From Thiobacillus sp. (GTDB taxonomy: Bacteria > Pseudomonadota > Gammaproteobacteria > Burkholderiales > Thiobacillaceae): a stretch of DNA of 7,693 bases. Shown here in pieces: positions 1 through 6,115 of the stretch. Each line of letters starts with the position of its first letter. The first letter of the stretch is position 1. The notes beneath the pieces were generated by a model, which was not told the DNA's origin, searched no databases, and worked only from the letters and a program-made list of their open reading frames with translations. The stretch covers positions 1 through 7,693 of the forward strand of contig JADMKH010000172.1 in assembly GCA_018780025.1 (NCBI GenBank). The letters are read 5' to 3'. A program made the position numbers and the translations under genes.

Positions 1-398
1 CATCGGTGGCGGCCAGAGTGCCGCCGGTCGACTGCGCGACATTGGATTCGGTCAGTGCCGCGGCGCTGTCGCCGGAGATCGCGGCGGCATCATTGGTGCC
101 GCTGATGGTGACGGTGACGCGCTGGCTGGTGCCGTCGGCGGTGGCGACGGTGAAACTGTCGGTGTAGTCGGTGCCGGCGACAAAAGCGTCGTGGGCCGCG
201 TTCATGGCGTAGGTCCAGACGCCGTCGGTGCCGATGCTGAACACCCCGTAGCCGTTGCTGCCGGCGACATTGGTCTGCGCGACGAAGCTGTTGGCGCTGT
301 CGACATCGGTGGCGGCCAGAGTGCCGCCGGTCGACTGCGCGACATTGGATTCGGTCAGCGCCGCGGCGCTGTCGCCGGAGATCGCGGCGGCATCATTG
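1..398 (-). repeat. Tandem 303-base VCBS repeats inside the adhesin gene
   Basis: One full unit occupies 95-397 (residues 281-381, NDAAAISGDS to ISGT) and the next unit begins at 94 and leaves the window. Bases 1-95 and 304-398 are identical except for one silent change (56 T versus 359 C, both Ala codons). The unit length of 101 residues and the motifs GGTLAATDVD, YGVFSIGTDGVWTY and ISGTNDAA are those of VCBS domains. Such identity suggests recent amplification or gene conversion and makes the array prone to collapse in short-read assembly. Confidence 0.95.
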
Positions 399-1237
399 AC
401 GGCGGACACATTGAAGGTCGCTGTTGCACTGTTCGAAACACGCCCCAGATTATCTGTCGAGGTGTAACTAAAGCCTGCACTGCCGTTCCAGTTCGCATCC
501 GGAACGAAGTAGACAGTCGAACCGGCGATATTGCTACCGGCGACGATCACCAAACTTAGTTCCGCATCGCTGTATAGCGTGCCGTTTCTTGGTAGCGTGG
601 CCACGGTGTAGCTGTCAATGCTGCCGTCGATGTCGCTGGCGGACAGGGTGAGGCTGATCGAGGCTGCATCCTCTTGCCCAGCCACTACGATATCCGAAGC
701 TACCGGCGTGAAATTGAATGTGTTTGATGCCGCCAATCCAGCCAATGCATCGTTGTCATCCTGCTGCGACAATCCCGCGCGGGATGCGCCGTTTCCAAAG
801 AGGAAACCCTGCGATGAAACTTCTTCCACAATCCGCAACAGCCGCACGAAATCGTTGCCGGCGTTGTTGCCGCCACCGTCGAGACCGGCGGCCGTGGGGT
901 CCAGCAGGTCGTCAATATTCTCGCCGCGCTCCAGAGCCTGGATAATGCGGTCGGCCTCGCCTGCAGGGAGTGATGCTTCGGCCACATCGGGACGGGAGGT
1001 GGGAGACGTTTCGGCACTGAACTGAAAAGTCTCGTTGGGGAGAAGGCTGAGCATGTGTCCCTCCAGGAAAGCGAGCTGGACCTGTCCGCCTGGCATGGTG
1101 ACGATGGTGTCGCCTTCCCGCAGAATGTCGCCGGGCTTGAGCGCCCGCATTTGTCCGGCCGGGTCGCGGGCAAATGCCTGACCTTCAACTGAGATAACGG
1201 TGGCGACTGCCTGGGGGGTGGAAACGCTCGTATCCAT
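1..1237 (-). CDS. LapA-type giant adhesin with retention module and VCBS repeats (5' part; runs off the left edge)
   Basis: First 412 codons of a large type I-secreted, cell-surface adhesin. In order: residues 1-140 form a LapA-type retention module. It includes a conserved-looking start (VATVISVEGQAFARD), the TAAG dialanine motif at residues 115-118 (bases 884-895) and the segment GNDFVRLLRIVEEVS (127-141). Residues about 173-280 form a cadherin-like/tandem-95 domain (VYFVPDANWNGSAGFSYTSTD). Near-identical 101-residue VCBS repeats begin at 281. In known LapA systems the module stays folded inside the outer-membrane pore and anchors the adhesin for biofilm attachment; the protease LapG releases it by cutting between the two alanines. 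The frame is open to the window edge, so the full protein is probably much larger. The ATG at 1237 has only a weak ribosome site (AAAAAGA), but it places the module at the usual distance from the N-terminus. The C-terminal RTX/secretion signal is outside the window. The family call is very secure; the substrate bound is unknown. Confidence 0.94.
   Translation of the reverse strand, partial: MDTSVSTPQAVATVISVEGQAFARDPAGQMRALKPGDILREGDTIVTMPGGQVQLAFLEGHMLSLLPNETFQFSAETSPTSRPDVAEASLPAGEADRIIQALERGENIDDLLDPTAAGLDGGGNNAGNDFVRLLRIVEEVSSQGFLFGNGASRAGLSQQDDNDALAGLAASNTFNFTPVASDIVVAGQEDAASISLTLSASDIDGSIDSYTVATLPRNGTLYSDAELSLVIVAGSNIAGSTVYFVPDANWNGSAGFSYTSTDNLGRVSNSATATFNVSAVNDAAAISGDSAAALTESNVAQSTGGTLAATDVDSANSFVAQTNVAGSNGYGVFSIGTDGVWTYAMNAAHDAFVAGTDYTDSFTVATADGTSQRVTVTISGTNDAAAISGDSAAALTESNVAQSTGGTLAATD
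884..895 (-). other. TAAG dialanine motif, predicted LapG cleavage site
   Basis: The codons ACG GCC GCC GGT encode Thr-Ala-Ala-Gly at residues 115-118 of the adhesin, within DPTAAGLDGGG. In Pseudomonas LapA, LapG cuts between the alanines of a TAAG at about this distance from the N-terminus. That the same event happens here is inferred from motif and position; no LapG gene is visible in the window. Confidence 0.8.
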
Positions 1238-1336
1238 GGGGCTGATCTTTTTAAAAGTGATTTGGCTGGCCCATTCGGGCCCATCTACCTACCTTAACGG
1301 CTTGGCATCCGGTTTCCGTATTGGACCGAAGTACAG
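1238..1336 (-). promoter_or_regulatory. 99-base gap between regulator and adhesin, with a leader hairpin
   Basis: This is the only real gap inside the minus-strand locus, so it is the likely place for adhesin-specific control. It holds a GGCCC-ATTC-GGGCC stem-loop (1268-1281) about 30 bases before the adhesin ATG, and a short direct repeat GGTAGGTAG just upstream of it. The hairpin is not followed by a T run, so it is a poor intrinsic terminator. I could not find a convincing -35/-10 pair. It may be a leader structure affecting stability or translation, or an operator region for the regulator encoded next door; both are guesses. Confidence 0.35.
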
Positions 1337-1987
1337 TCAGGCGTGGATTTTTTGAGGCAGGGGCGTCGAGTCTTCGACACCATTGACGAGAAGGGCGAGT
1401 TGCATGCGGTCACGCACGCCGAGTTTTTCAAAGGCGGCGCTCAAATGTGCTTTCACCGTGCGTTCGGTAATACCCATTGCGCGTGCAATTTCCTTGTTGG
1501 TCGAGCCGCGTGAAGCGGCTTCGGCGACTTGTCGTTCTCGCTGGCTGAGCAGGTCCAGTGCGGATTCTGCGGAACCGGGGTTGCGCGTTGCGAGCCCTTG
1601 CATAAAGCGGCGCATCAGCTGCGGGCCCACCCACAATCCACCGTGTTCGACGACGCTGGCAACCTGATGCAGCACCGCTGGCAGGGTCAGCGCGCTGCAA
1701 TAGCCGGTTGCCCCTGCTGCCAGTACCGCCATGCCTTGCGCGTCTTCGGGTACGTTCGAGAGCACCATGATCGGCACATGCTCCGCCATGGCGCGCACTT
1801 CGCGCACCCAGGCTGATCCGGTCAGCCCTTCTTCGGCCCCATGCAACCAGATAACCGAGGCATTCGACAACGGGGCAGGGTCGGGTTGGGTTGTGGGCTG
1901 GCCGCACAACAGCAGGGCATCCGGAAACGCTTCCAGCCAGCGTGGGATCGGCTGTGGACGGGCGGTGATGAATACGTGGCGCTTCAT
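1337..1987 (-). CDS. LuxR-family regulator with a degenerate receiver-like domain
   Basis: A 216-residue transcription factor. Residues about 1-125 have the size and pattern of a response-regulator receiver, but the phosphorylation residues are missing. The acidic pair of strand 1 is replaced (HVFITARP), the acceptor Asp is His49 in VIWLHG, and the conserved Lys is Ala99 in GYCSAL; only the Thr/Ser site (Ser77) remains. Residues about 146-201 are a clear LuxR/GerE helix-turn-helix (LSQRERQVAE, then NKEIARAMGITERTVKAHL, then LGVRDR). The ATG at 1987 is chosen because it lies 4 bases after the adaptor stop and has GGAG 10 bases upstream; an ATG at 2023 would overlap the adaptor by 32 bases. Lying between exporter and adhesin, it probably controls adhesin expression, apparently without phosphorylation. 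The target site and signal are unknown. Confidence 0.9.
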   Translation of the reverse strand: MKRHVFITARPQPIPRWLEAFPDALLLCGQPTTQPDPAPLSNASVIWLHGAEEGLTGSAWVREVRAMAEHVPIMVLSNVPEDAQGMAVLAAGATGYCSALTLPAVLHQVASVVEHGGLWVGPQLMRRFMQGLATRNPGSAESALDLLSQRERQVAEAASRGSTNKEIARAMGITERTVKAHLSAAFEKLGVRDRMQLALLVNGVEDSTPLPQKIHA

Positions 1988-1991
1988 GTCG

Positions 1992-3407
1992 CTAGCGCTC
2001 CGTAAAGGCATGCGCCTTGGCACGGGTTACCGGCTTGAGCAGATAGGCGAGAATGCTTTTCTTGCCGGTTTTGATGTCGACTTCCGCCACCATCCCCGGG
2101 ATGATCGGCATGGATTTTCCCAAAGACGATTTCAGGGTTCTGACGCGCACCAGATAGTAGGCATTGCCGTCCTCGTCGGTGATGGTGTCGGCTGCAATCT
2201 GGTCGATCACGGCATCGAGCCCGCCGTATATCGCGAAGTCATACGCGGTGAAGCGCACCATGGCGGGTAATCCCGGCCGTAGAAAAGCAATGTCCTTGGG
2301 TGAGATGCGCGCTTCCAGCAGCAGGGCATCGTCGGACGGCACGATTTCCACGATTTCCTTGCCGGGTTGCAATACGCCGCCCATGGTGGTGATCAGCAGA
2401 CGATTAATGGTGCCCTTGACCGGCGACTTGATGTTGGCGTGTTCGACGCGGTCGCTTAAAGCGGTGCTGCCTTCGGACAGGCTGTTCAACTTGGCTACGG
2501 TCTCACCGAGTTCGTTGCGCATTTCGTTGCGGAACGAAATTTCCTGTTCCTGAACCTTGCGCGAGGCTTCTATGATGGCCGATTGCAGACGTACGGTTTG
2601 GGCAGAGGCTTGGTCCCGTTCGCCTCGATAGCGGCCGACGTCGCGCTCGAGCCGCAGCAGCTCCACGTCTGAAACTGCGCCGGAAGCGGCGAGTGGCTTG
2701 GTCATGGCTAATTCTCTGGCGGTGAGGTCATAACTCTGTGCGGCCTGTGCCTTGCGGGATCGCACCTCGACCAGTTCCTGGTTGCGTTGTTCCAGTTGCT
2801 GGCGCGCGATACTGAGCTGGGCTTCCAGTTCGCTCCGCCGGGCGTTATACATGCTGCGTTCTTCTTCAACCAGACCGGGGTCTTCCTTTACGATCTCGGC
2901 AGGTAACTGAAAAGCTGTGTTTTCAGCCAGTGCGCGCAAGCGAGCGGCCTTGGCCAACAGCGCCAAATACTGCACGCGATTTTCGCGCAGCGAGGACGTA
3001 AAGCGCGTTTCATCGATGCGAAACAGCGACTGTCCTTTTTCGACTGACTGGCCTTCCCGCACCAGGATTTCTGCCACCACGCCCCCGTCCACCGCCTGCA
3101 CGATCTGCACCTGGCGCGTGGGGATGACCTTGCCCGATCCACGCGTCACCTCGTCCACCGTCGCAAATGCTGCCCATAGCAGCAAGGCAATCAGGATGAC
3201 CACGATGGAGCGCAGCAGATAACGAGCGCGCAGCGGTTCCTGATCGAGCCGCGCCCAGCTGGCATCGGCAGCCCAGCCTTGTGACTCTTCCGGGCGAGGG
3301 GGGATCCAGCGGGCGAACAGGCGGTCGAGCAAAGGCCGCGAATGTCTGGAGAGCCCGGTTGAGCGATCTGCAGCCCGGGAAATGAGGGAAAACAAACCAG
3401 CTTTCAT
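1992..3407 (-). CDS. HlyD-family T1SS membrane fusion protein (LapC type)
   Basis: A 471-residue periplasmic adaptor that links the inner-membrane ABC exporter to a TolC-like outer-membrane pore, so the adhesin crosses both membranes in one step. Residues 1-64 are cytoplasmic, and 66-82 form the single membrane anchor (RSIVVILIALLLWAAFA). The first lipoyl half is near 106-132 (VDGGVVAEILVREGQSVEKG). A long coiled-coil region rich in Glu, Gln, Arg and Ala spans about 140-320. The second lipoyl half is at 326-358 (IKSPVKGTINRL then MGGVLQPGKEIVEIVP), followed by the beta-barrel and the C-terminal HlyD signature (PGMVAEVDIKTGKKSILAYLLKPV, 437-460). Length is normal for the family. Its ATG overlaps the exporter stop (ATGA), which points to translational coupling. 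The pore protein itself is not encoded in the window. Confidence 0.96.
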   Translation of the reverse strand: MKAGLFSLISRAADRSTGLSRHSRPLLDRLFARWIPPRPEESQGWAADASWARLDQEPLRARYLLRSIVVILIALLLWAAFATVDEVTRGSGKVIPTRQVQIVQAVDGGVVAEILVREGQSVEKGQSLFRIDETRFTSSLRENRVQYLALLAKAARLRALAENTAFQLPAEIVKEDPGLVEEERSMYNARRSELEAQLSIARQQLEQRNQELVEVRSRKAQAAQSYDLTARELAMTKPLAASGAVSDVELLRLERDVGRYRGERDQASAQTVRLQSAIIEASRKVQEQEISFRNEMRNELGETVAKLNSLSEGSTALSDRVEHANIKSPVKGTINRLLITTMGGVLQPGKEIVEIVPSDDALLLEARISPKDIAFLRPGLPAMVRFTAYDFAIYGGLDAVIDQIAADTITDEDGNAYYLVRVRTLKSSLGKSMPIIPGMVAEVDIKTGKKSILAYLLKPVTRAKAHAFTER

Positions 3408-5605
3408 GCTGCTTTCCCGATGCGGCCCTGGCGCAGGGCTTCGACCACTTGCGCCTTGGGACCGTCTGCCACGATCTTGCCGGCATCGATCACGATAATG
3501 CGCTCGACCAGGTCCAGCAGCGAGGTGCGATGCGTGATGACGATCATGGTTTTGCCTGCGGCATAAGTGCTCAATTGCTGCTTGATTTCCTCTTCGCTGG
3601 AGTGATCCATCGAACCGGTCGGTTCATCCATCAGCAGGATGGGAGGGTCGTTAATGGTGGCACGCGCGATGGCAACCGCCTGGCGTTGCCCGCCGGAAAG
3701 CGATTCGCCGCGCTCGCCCACGGTCATATCGAAACCCTTGGGGTGGCTGTTGACGAAGTCGATGATGCCGCCCACCTGCGCGGCACGCAGCACAGCGGCA
3801 TCATCGGCCGCGGGGGCGGCAATGGTCAGGTTTTCGCGCAGGCTGCCATAGAACAGCGTGACATCCTGCGGCACATAACCGATGTTGCGGCGCAGTTCGG
3901 CAGGGTCAAGCTGGCGCAGGTCGATGCCATCCACCAGCACGGCGCCTGAGGTGGGCTGGTATAAGCCGAGGATGAGTTTTTCCAGCGTGGTCTTGCCCGA
4001 GCCGACGCGCCCGAGAATCGCGACATGTTCACCGGCGCGAATTTTCAGCGAGACGTTGCGCAGCACCGTCTGATCCTGCTCGGGGTAGCTGAAATCGACA
4101 TCCTTGAATTCGATATCGCCGGTGAAATGCTGGCGGGCCACAAAATTAGAATCTGCTGGCCGCTCAACCGGCTGCTGCAAAATGTTGTCCAGCGACTTCA
4201 GGGCGGTCGCGGCGTTGTGGTATTGCGTCAGCAAACCGGCGACCTGGCCGATCGGTGCCATCGCCCGCGAAGACAGCATGGTGCTGGCAATCAGGCCGCC
4301 CAGCGTCAGATTGCCGTCTGAAATCAGGTACACGCCGACCACGACAACCATGACGCTCACAAATTGCTGCGCCCACATCGCGCCGTTGATGGTGGACGAC
4401 GACAACAGCCGCAGCTGTGCGCCGACGCGCGACAGGAAGTTTGCACTTAGCTCCCATTTGCGCTGCATCACGCTTTCGGCGCCGAGTGCCTTGATGGTCT
4501 CCAGCCCGACCAGGCTTTCCACCAGGGTTGCGTTGCGCATGGCGCTTGCACGGTAGGTCGTTTCAGAGAGTTCGTGCATCTTGCTGTGGACGGTCAAGGC
4601 ATAGGCCACCACCAGCAGCATGCCGAACAGAATGGGGAGAATCAGCGGCCAGGCAATCCAGCCGATCACCACCAGGAAAATCAGCGCAAACGGCACGTCA
4701 ATAAAGGCGGTTACCGTGGCCGAGGTGATGAAATCGCGGATCGTTTCAAACGAGCGCAGATTGGCGGCAAAAGACCCCGCAGACAGCGGCCGGTTTTCCA
4801 TACGCAGGCCCAGCACGCGTTCCATGATGTAGGCAGACAGCCGCACGTCGACCCGGCTGCTGGCCAGATCGAGGAAATAGCCGCGCATCGTGCGCAGCAC
4901 CAAATCGGCTATCAGCACAATGCCCACGCCCGCCGCCAGCATCCACAGTGTTTCGATCGCATGGTTGGGCACCACACGGTCATACACGTTCATGGTGAAC
5001 AATGGCAGCGCAATGGCGAACAGGTTAATCATGAACGCCGCCAGCAGCACATCCCGATACAGCGGCGCGTTCTCGGCCAGGGTGCCCCAGAACCAGTGGC
5101 GATGCTTGACCCGGCCGACTTCAGGCGTGCGCGCATCAAAACGGAATTCGGGACGCGCAAGGATGGTGTGGCCGGCATAACGCGCGGCCAGTTCATCGCG
5201 CGGCAGCAAGGCTTCGGCCTCGCCCAGTTCGGGGAAAATCAGGCGGGCCGTCCGGCCCTCGTCTTTCCAGCCCAGCAGGATGCAGGCTTCCTCATTATTG
5301 AGCAGCAATACAGCAGGAAACAGGGCGGGGTTGAGATCATCCAGTGGTTTTTGAATCAGCTTGCTGGAGAACCCGGCCCGCTTGGCTGCACGCTGGAACA
5401 GCGAGGGGGTCAGGCGATTGTTGACCAGGGGCAACCCGTCGATGGCTGCCTGGTGGCTGAGTGTGCCGCCGTGCGCACGGACCACCACAAGCAGGCATTC
5501 AAGTAGGGTGTCAGGCACGCCTGCAGCGCGTGCCGATGCATCTGAAGGGTTTGGGGGTGCGTTGCCCATGTCGGGAACGTTGAGGAGCGCTGATTCAATA
5601 TTCAA
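3404..5605 (-). CDS. T1SS ABC exporter, permease-ATPase with C39-like domain (LapB type)
   Basis: A 733-residue inner-membrane ATPase that powers adhesin export. Residues about 30-155 are a C39-peptidase-like domain without a plausible catalytic set: C37 lies in LLECLLVVV rather than the Q-C-G context, and the His position reads EACILL. It should therefore dock substrate rather than cut it, as is usual for exporters of large RTX/LapA proteins. Residues about 180-450 contain the membrane helices. The nucleotide-binding domain has Walker A GRVGSGKTT (532-540), Q-loop Q580, signature LSGGQ (636-640), Walker B ILLMDE (656-661) and H-loop H692, so it looks active. The frame opens with TTG at 5605, preceded by a weak GGA 6 bases upstream; the first ATG is codon 13 (5569), also without a good ribosome site. 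Function is secure, the exact start is not. Confidence 0.95.
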   Translation of the reverse strand: MNIESALLNVPDMGNAPPNPSDASARAAGVPDTLLECLLVVVRAHGGTLSHQAAIDGLPLVNNRLTPSLFQRAAKRAGFSSKLIQKPLDDLNPALFPAVLLLNNEEACILLGWKDEGRTARLIFPELGEAEALLPRDELAARYAGHTILARPEFRFDARTPEVGRVKHRHWFWGTLAENAPLYRDVLLAAFMINLFAIALPLFTMNVYDRVVPNHAIETLWMLAAGVGIVLIADLVLRTMRGYFLDLASSRVDVRLSAYIMERVLGLRMENRPLSAGSFAANLRSFETIRDFITSATVTAFIDVPFALIFLVVIGWIAWPLILPILFGMLLVVAYALTVHSKMHELSETTYRASAMRNATLVESLVGLETIKALGAESVMQRKWELSANFLSRVGAQLRLLSSSTINGAMWAQQFVSVMVVVVGVYLISDGNLTLGGLIASTMLSSRAMAPIGQVAGLLTQYHNAATALKSLDNILQQPVERPADSNFVARQHFTGDIEFKDVDFSYPEQDQTVLRNVSLKIRAGEHVAILGRVGSGKTTLEKLILGLYQPTSGAVLVDGIDLRQLDPAELRRNIGYVPQDVTLFYGSLRENLTIAAPAADDAAVLRAAQVGGIIDFVNSHPKGFDMTVGERGESLSGGQRQAVAIARATINDPPILLMDEPTGSMDHSSEEEIKQQLSTYAAGKTMIVITHRTSLLDLVERIIVIDAGKIVADGPKAQVVEALRQGRIGKAA

Positions 5606-5728
5606 GATAAATCCACGGCAAAATCGGCTCGCAGCCCAGAAATGATGTAATCGATAAACGTTAATAACGGTTTGAGGCCTGAAACCTTTAGTTTGCCGAG
5701 TCCGCCGGACGCCACTGTGACGGGCGAT

Positions 5729-5767
5729 ACTAAGAGATTAGTGGGCACTTGCGGAAGCTTTGCCCAC
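5729..5767. other. Two adjoining stem-loops, one with a GAGA tetraloop
   Basis: On the plus strand ACTAA-GAGA-TTAGT (5729-5742) forms a 5-bp stem closed by a GNRA-type loop. It runs directly into GTGGGCA (5741-5747) pairing with TGCCCAC (5761-5767), which encloses a CTT/AAG inner stem with a GCGG loop. A looser T-rich stretch follows on the plus side (5771-5788). The pairing is exact at sequence level. Whether it is an RNA leader of the minus-strand operon, a small RNA or a protein site cannot be told. Confidence 0.45.
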
Positions 5768-5833
5768 AGAGTTTTCAGAATTTTTCGATTGTTTCAAGAC
5801 GCCACGGCAAGGGGCAAACAAAAACCACTCGGC

Positions 5834-5880
5834 AAAAGCGGGGTTGGTGTGTACAAAAGCTGCTTAAATCAAACCCCCGC
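5834..5880 (-). terminator. Possible leftward rho-independent terminator
   Basis: Read on the minus strand, GCGGGG (5880-5875) plus TT pairs, with one bulged base, to AACCCCGC (5845-5838), and TTTT (5837-5834) follows at once. The loop is long for an intrinsic terminator but contains an inner AAGC-A-GCTT hairpin. It lies about 230 bases beyond the stop of the 357-residue gene and would stop its transcript from entering the adhesin-export operon. The long loop keeps confidence low. Confidence 0.3.
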
Positions 5881-5966
5881 GCCTAGCAACTGCACCAAAC
5901 CTCACTTGTATGATGCCCAATGTCAGTGAGGCACAACCGGAAGGAATCATCTGTAGAAGTTCAGAC

Positions 5967-6021
5967 CTGATAGACAGCGCAAATTCAGGTCGCTCCCTAT
6001 CAGATAAAAATGTGTCATTTT
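5967..6021. other. Tandem palindromes: two-part stem-loop plus AAAATG-TGT-CATTTT
   Basis: CTGATAG (5967-5973) pairs with CTATCAG (5997-6003), and inside it AGCG (5976-5979) pairs with CGCT (5991-5994), separated by two-base internal loops and an 11-base loop. Three bases later a second perfect palindrome follows, AAAATG (6007-6012), TGT, CATTTT (6016-6021). Neither strand has a terminator-like T run after the first stem. Candidates are a protein-binding site or a remnant of a mobile-element end. Confidence 0.45.
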
Positions 6022-6050
6022 CAGACGGTCAAGCATTTCCCCCGTAGCAG

Positions 6051-6115
6051 GCTCAACGTTACTGATCCGTGGCCGCCGGAGGCTGTCCGCTGCATTAGCG
6101 GGCTAGAAGTTAGTT
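6051..6115 (-). other. Imperfect palindromic tail of the 357-residue gene, weakly attC-like
   Basis: Right after the stop codon the minus strand shows a perfect CCGCT-AATGC-AGCGG hairpin (6101-6087) and then a near-palindrome GCCTCCGGCGGC (6083-6072). AACTAAC overlaps the stop at one end and GTTGAGC (6057-6051) lies at the other; GTTGAGC fits the GTTRRRY core of integron attC sites, but AACTAAC fits RYYYAAC poorly. It could also be an mRNA 3' end structure. No T run follows, so it is not an obvious terminator. Confidence 0.25.

Larger units (their letters stand above)
5606..6109. other. 504-base intergenic region upstream of the adhesin-export locus
   Basis: No convincing gene on either strand. 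The 85-codon plus-strand frame (5672-5929) lacks a start site and family features, and a 29-codon minus-strand frame (5947-6036) is too short to support. The operon promoter should lie in the part next to 5605. The stretch 5640-5670 is AT-rich and has a small palindrome, CGTTA-A-TAACG (5659-5669), but I could not assign a good sigma-70 pair. The rest holds stem-loops listed separately. The base composition falls between the GC-rich operon and the AT-rich gene to the right. Confidence 0.6.

Noticed and set aside
700..1284. 194-codon minus-strand frame over the adhesin N-terminus
   Set aside because: It overlaps, out of frame, the clearly recognisable retention-module frame that begins at 1237.
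1988..2023. Upstream ATG extending the LuxR regulator by 12 residues
   Set aside because: It would overlap the adaptor gene by 32 bases. The ATG at 1987 has a GGAG site and the usual 4-base gap.
4574..5506. Long 310-codon open frame on the plus strand
   Set aside because: It is antisense to the exporter gene, is rich in His, Gln and Arg as expected of a shadow frame, and shows no family motif.
5640..5860. c-di-GMP (GEMM) riboswitch ahead of the adhesin-export operon
   Set aside because: Isolated pieces such as GGGCAAAGC look similar, but the conserved order of aptamer segments and the tetraloop-receptor pattern could not be found on either strand.
5672..5929. 85-codon plus-strand frame in the intergenic region
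   Set aside because: No ribosome site, no recognisable features, and it runs through several stem-loops.
5947..6036. 29-codon minus-strand frame beginning MLDRLKMTHF
   Set aside because: Too short to support, its only purine-rich stretch lies too close to the ATG for a normal ribosome site, and it covers the palindrome cluster.
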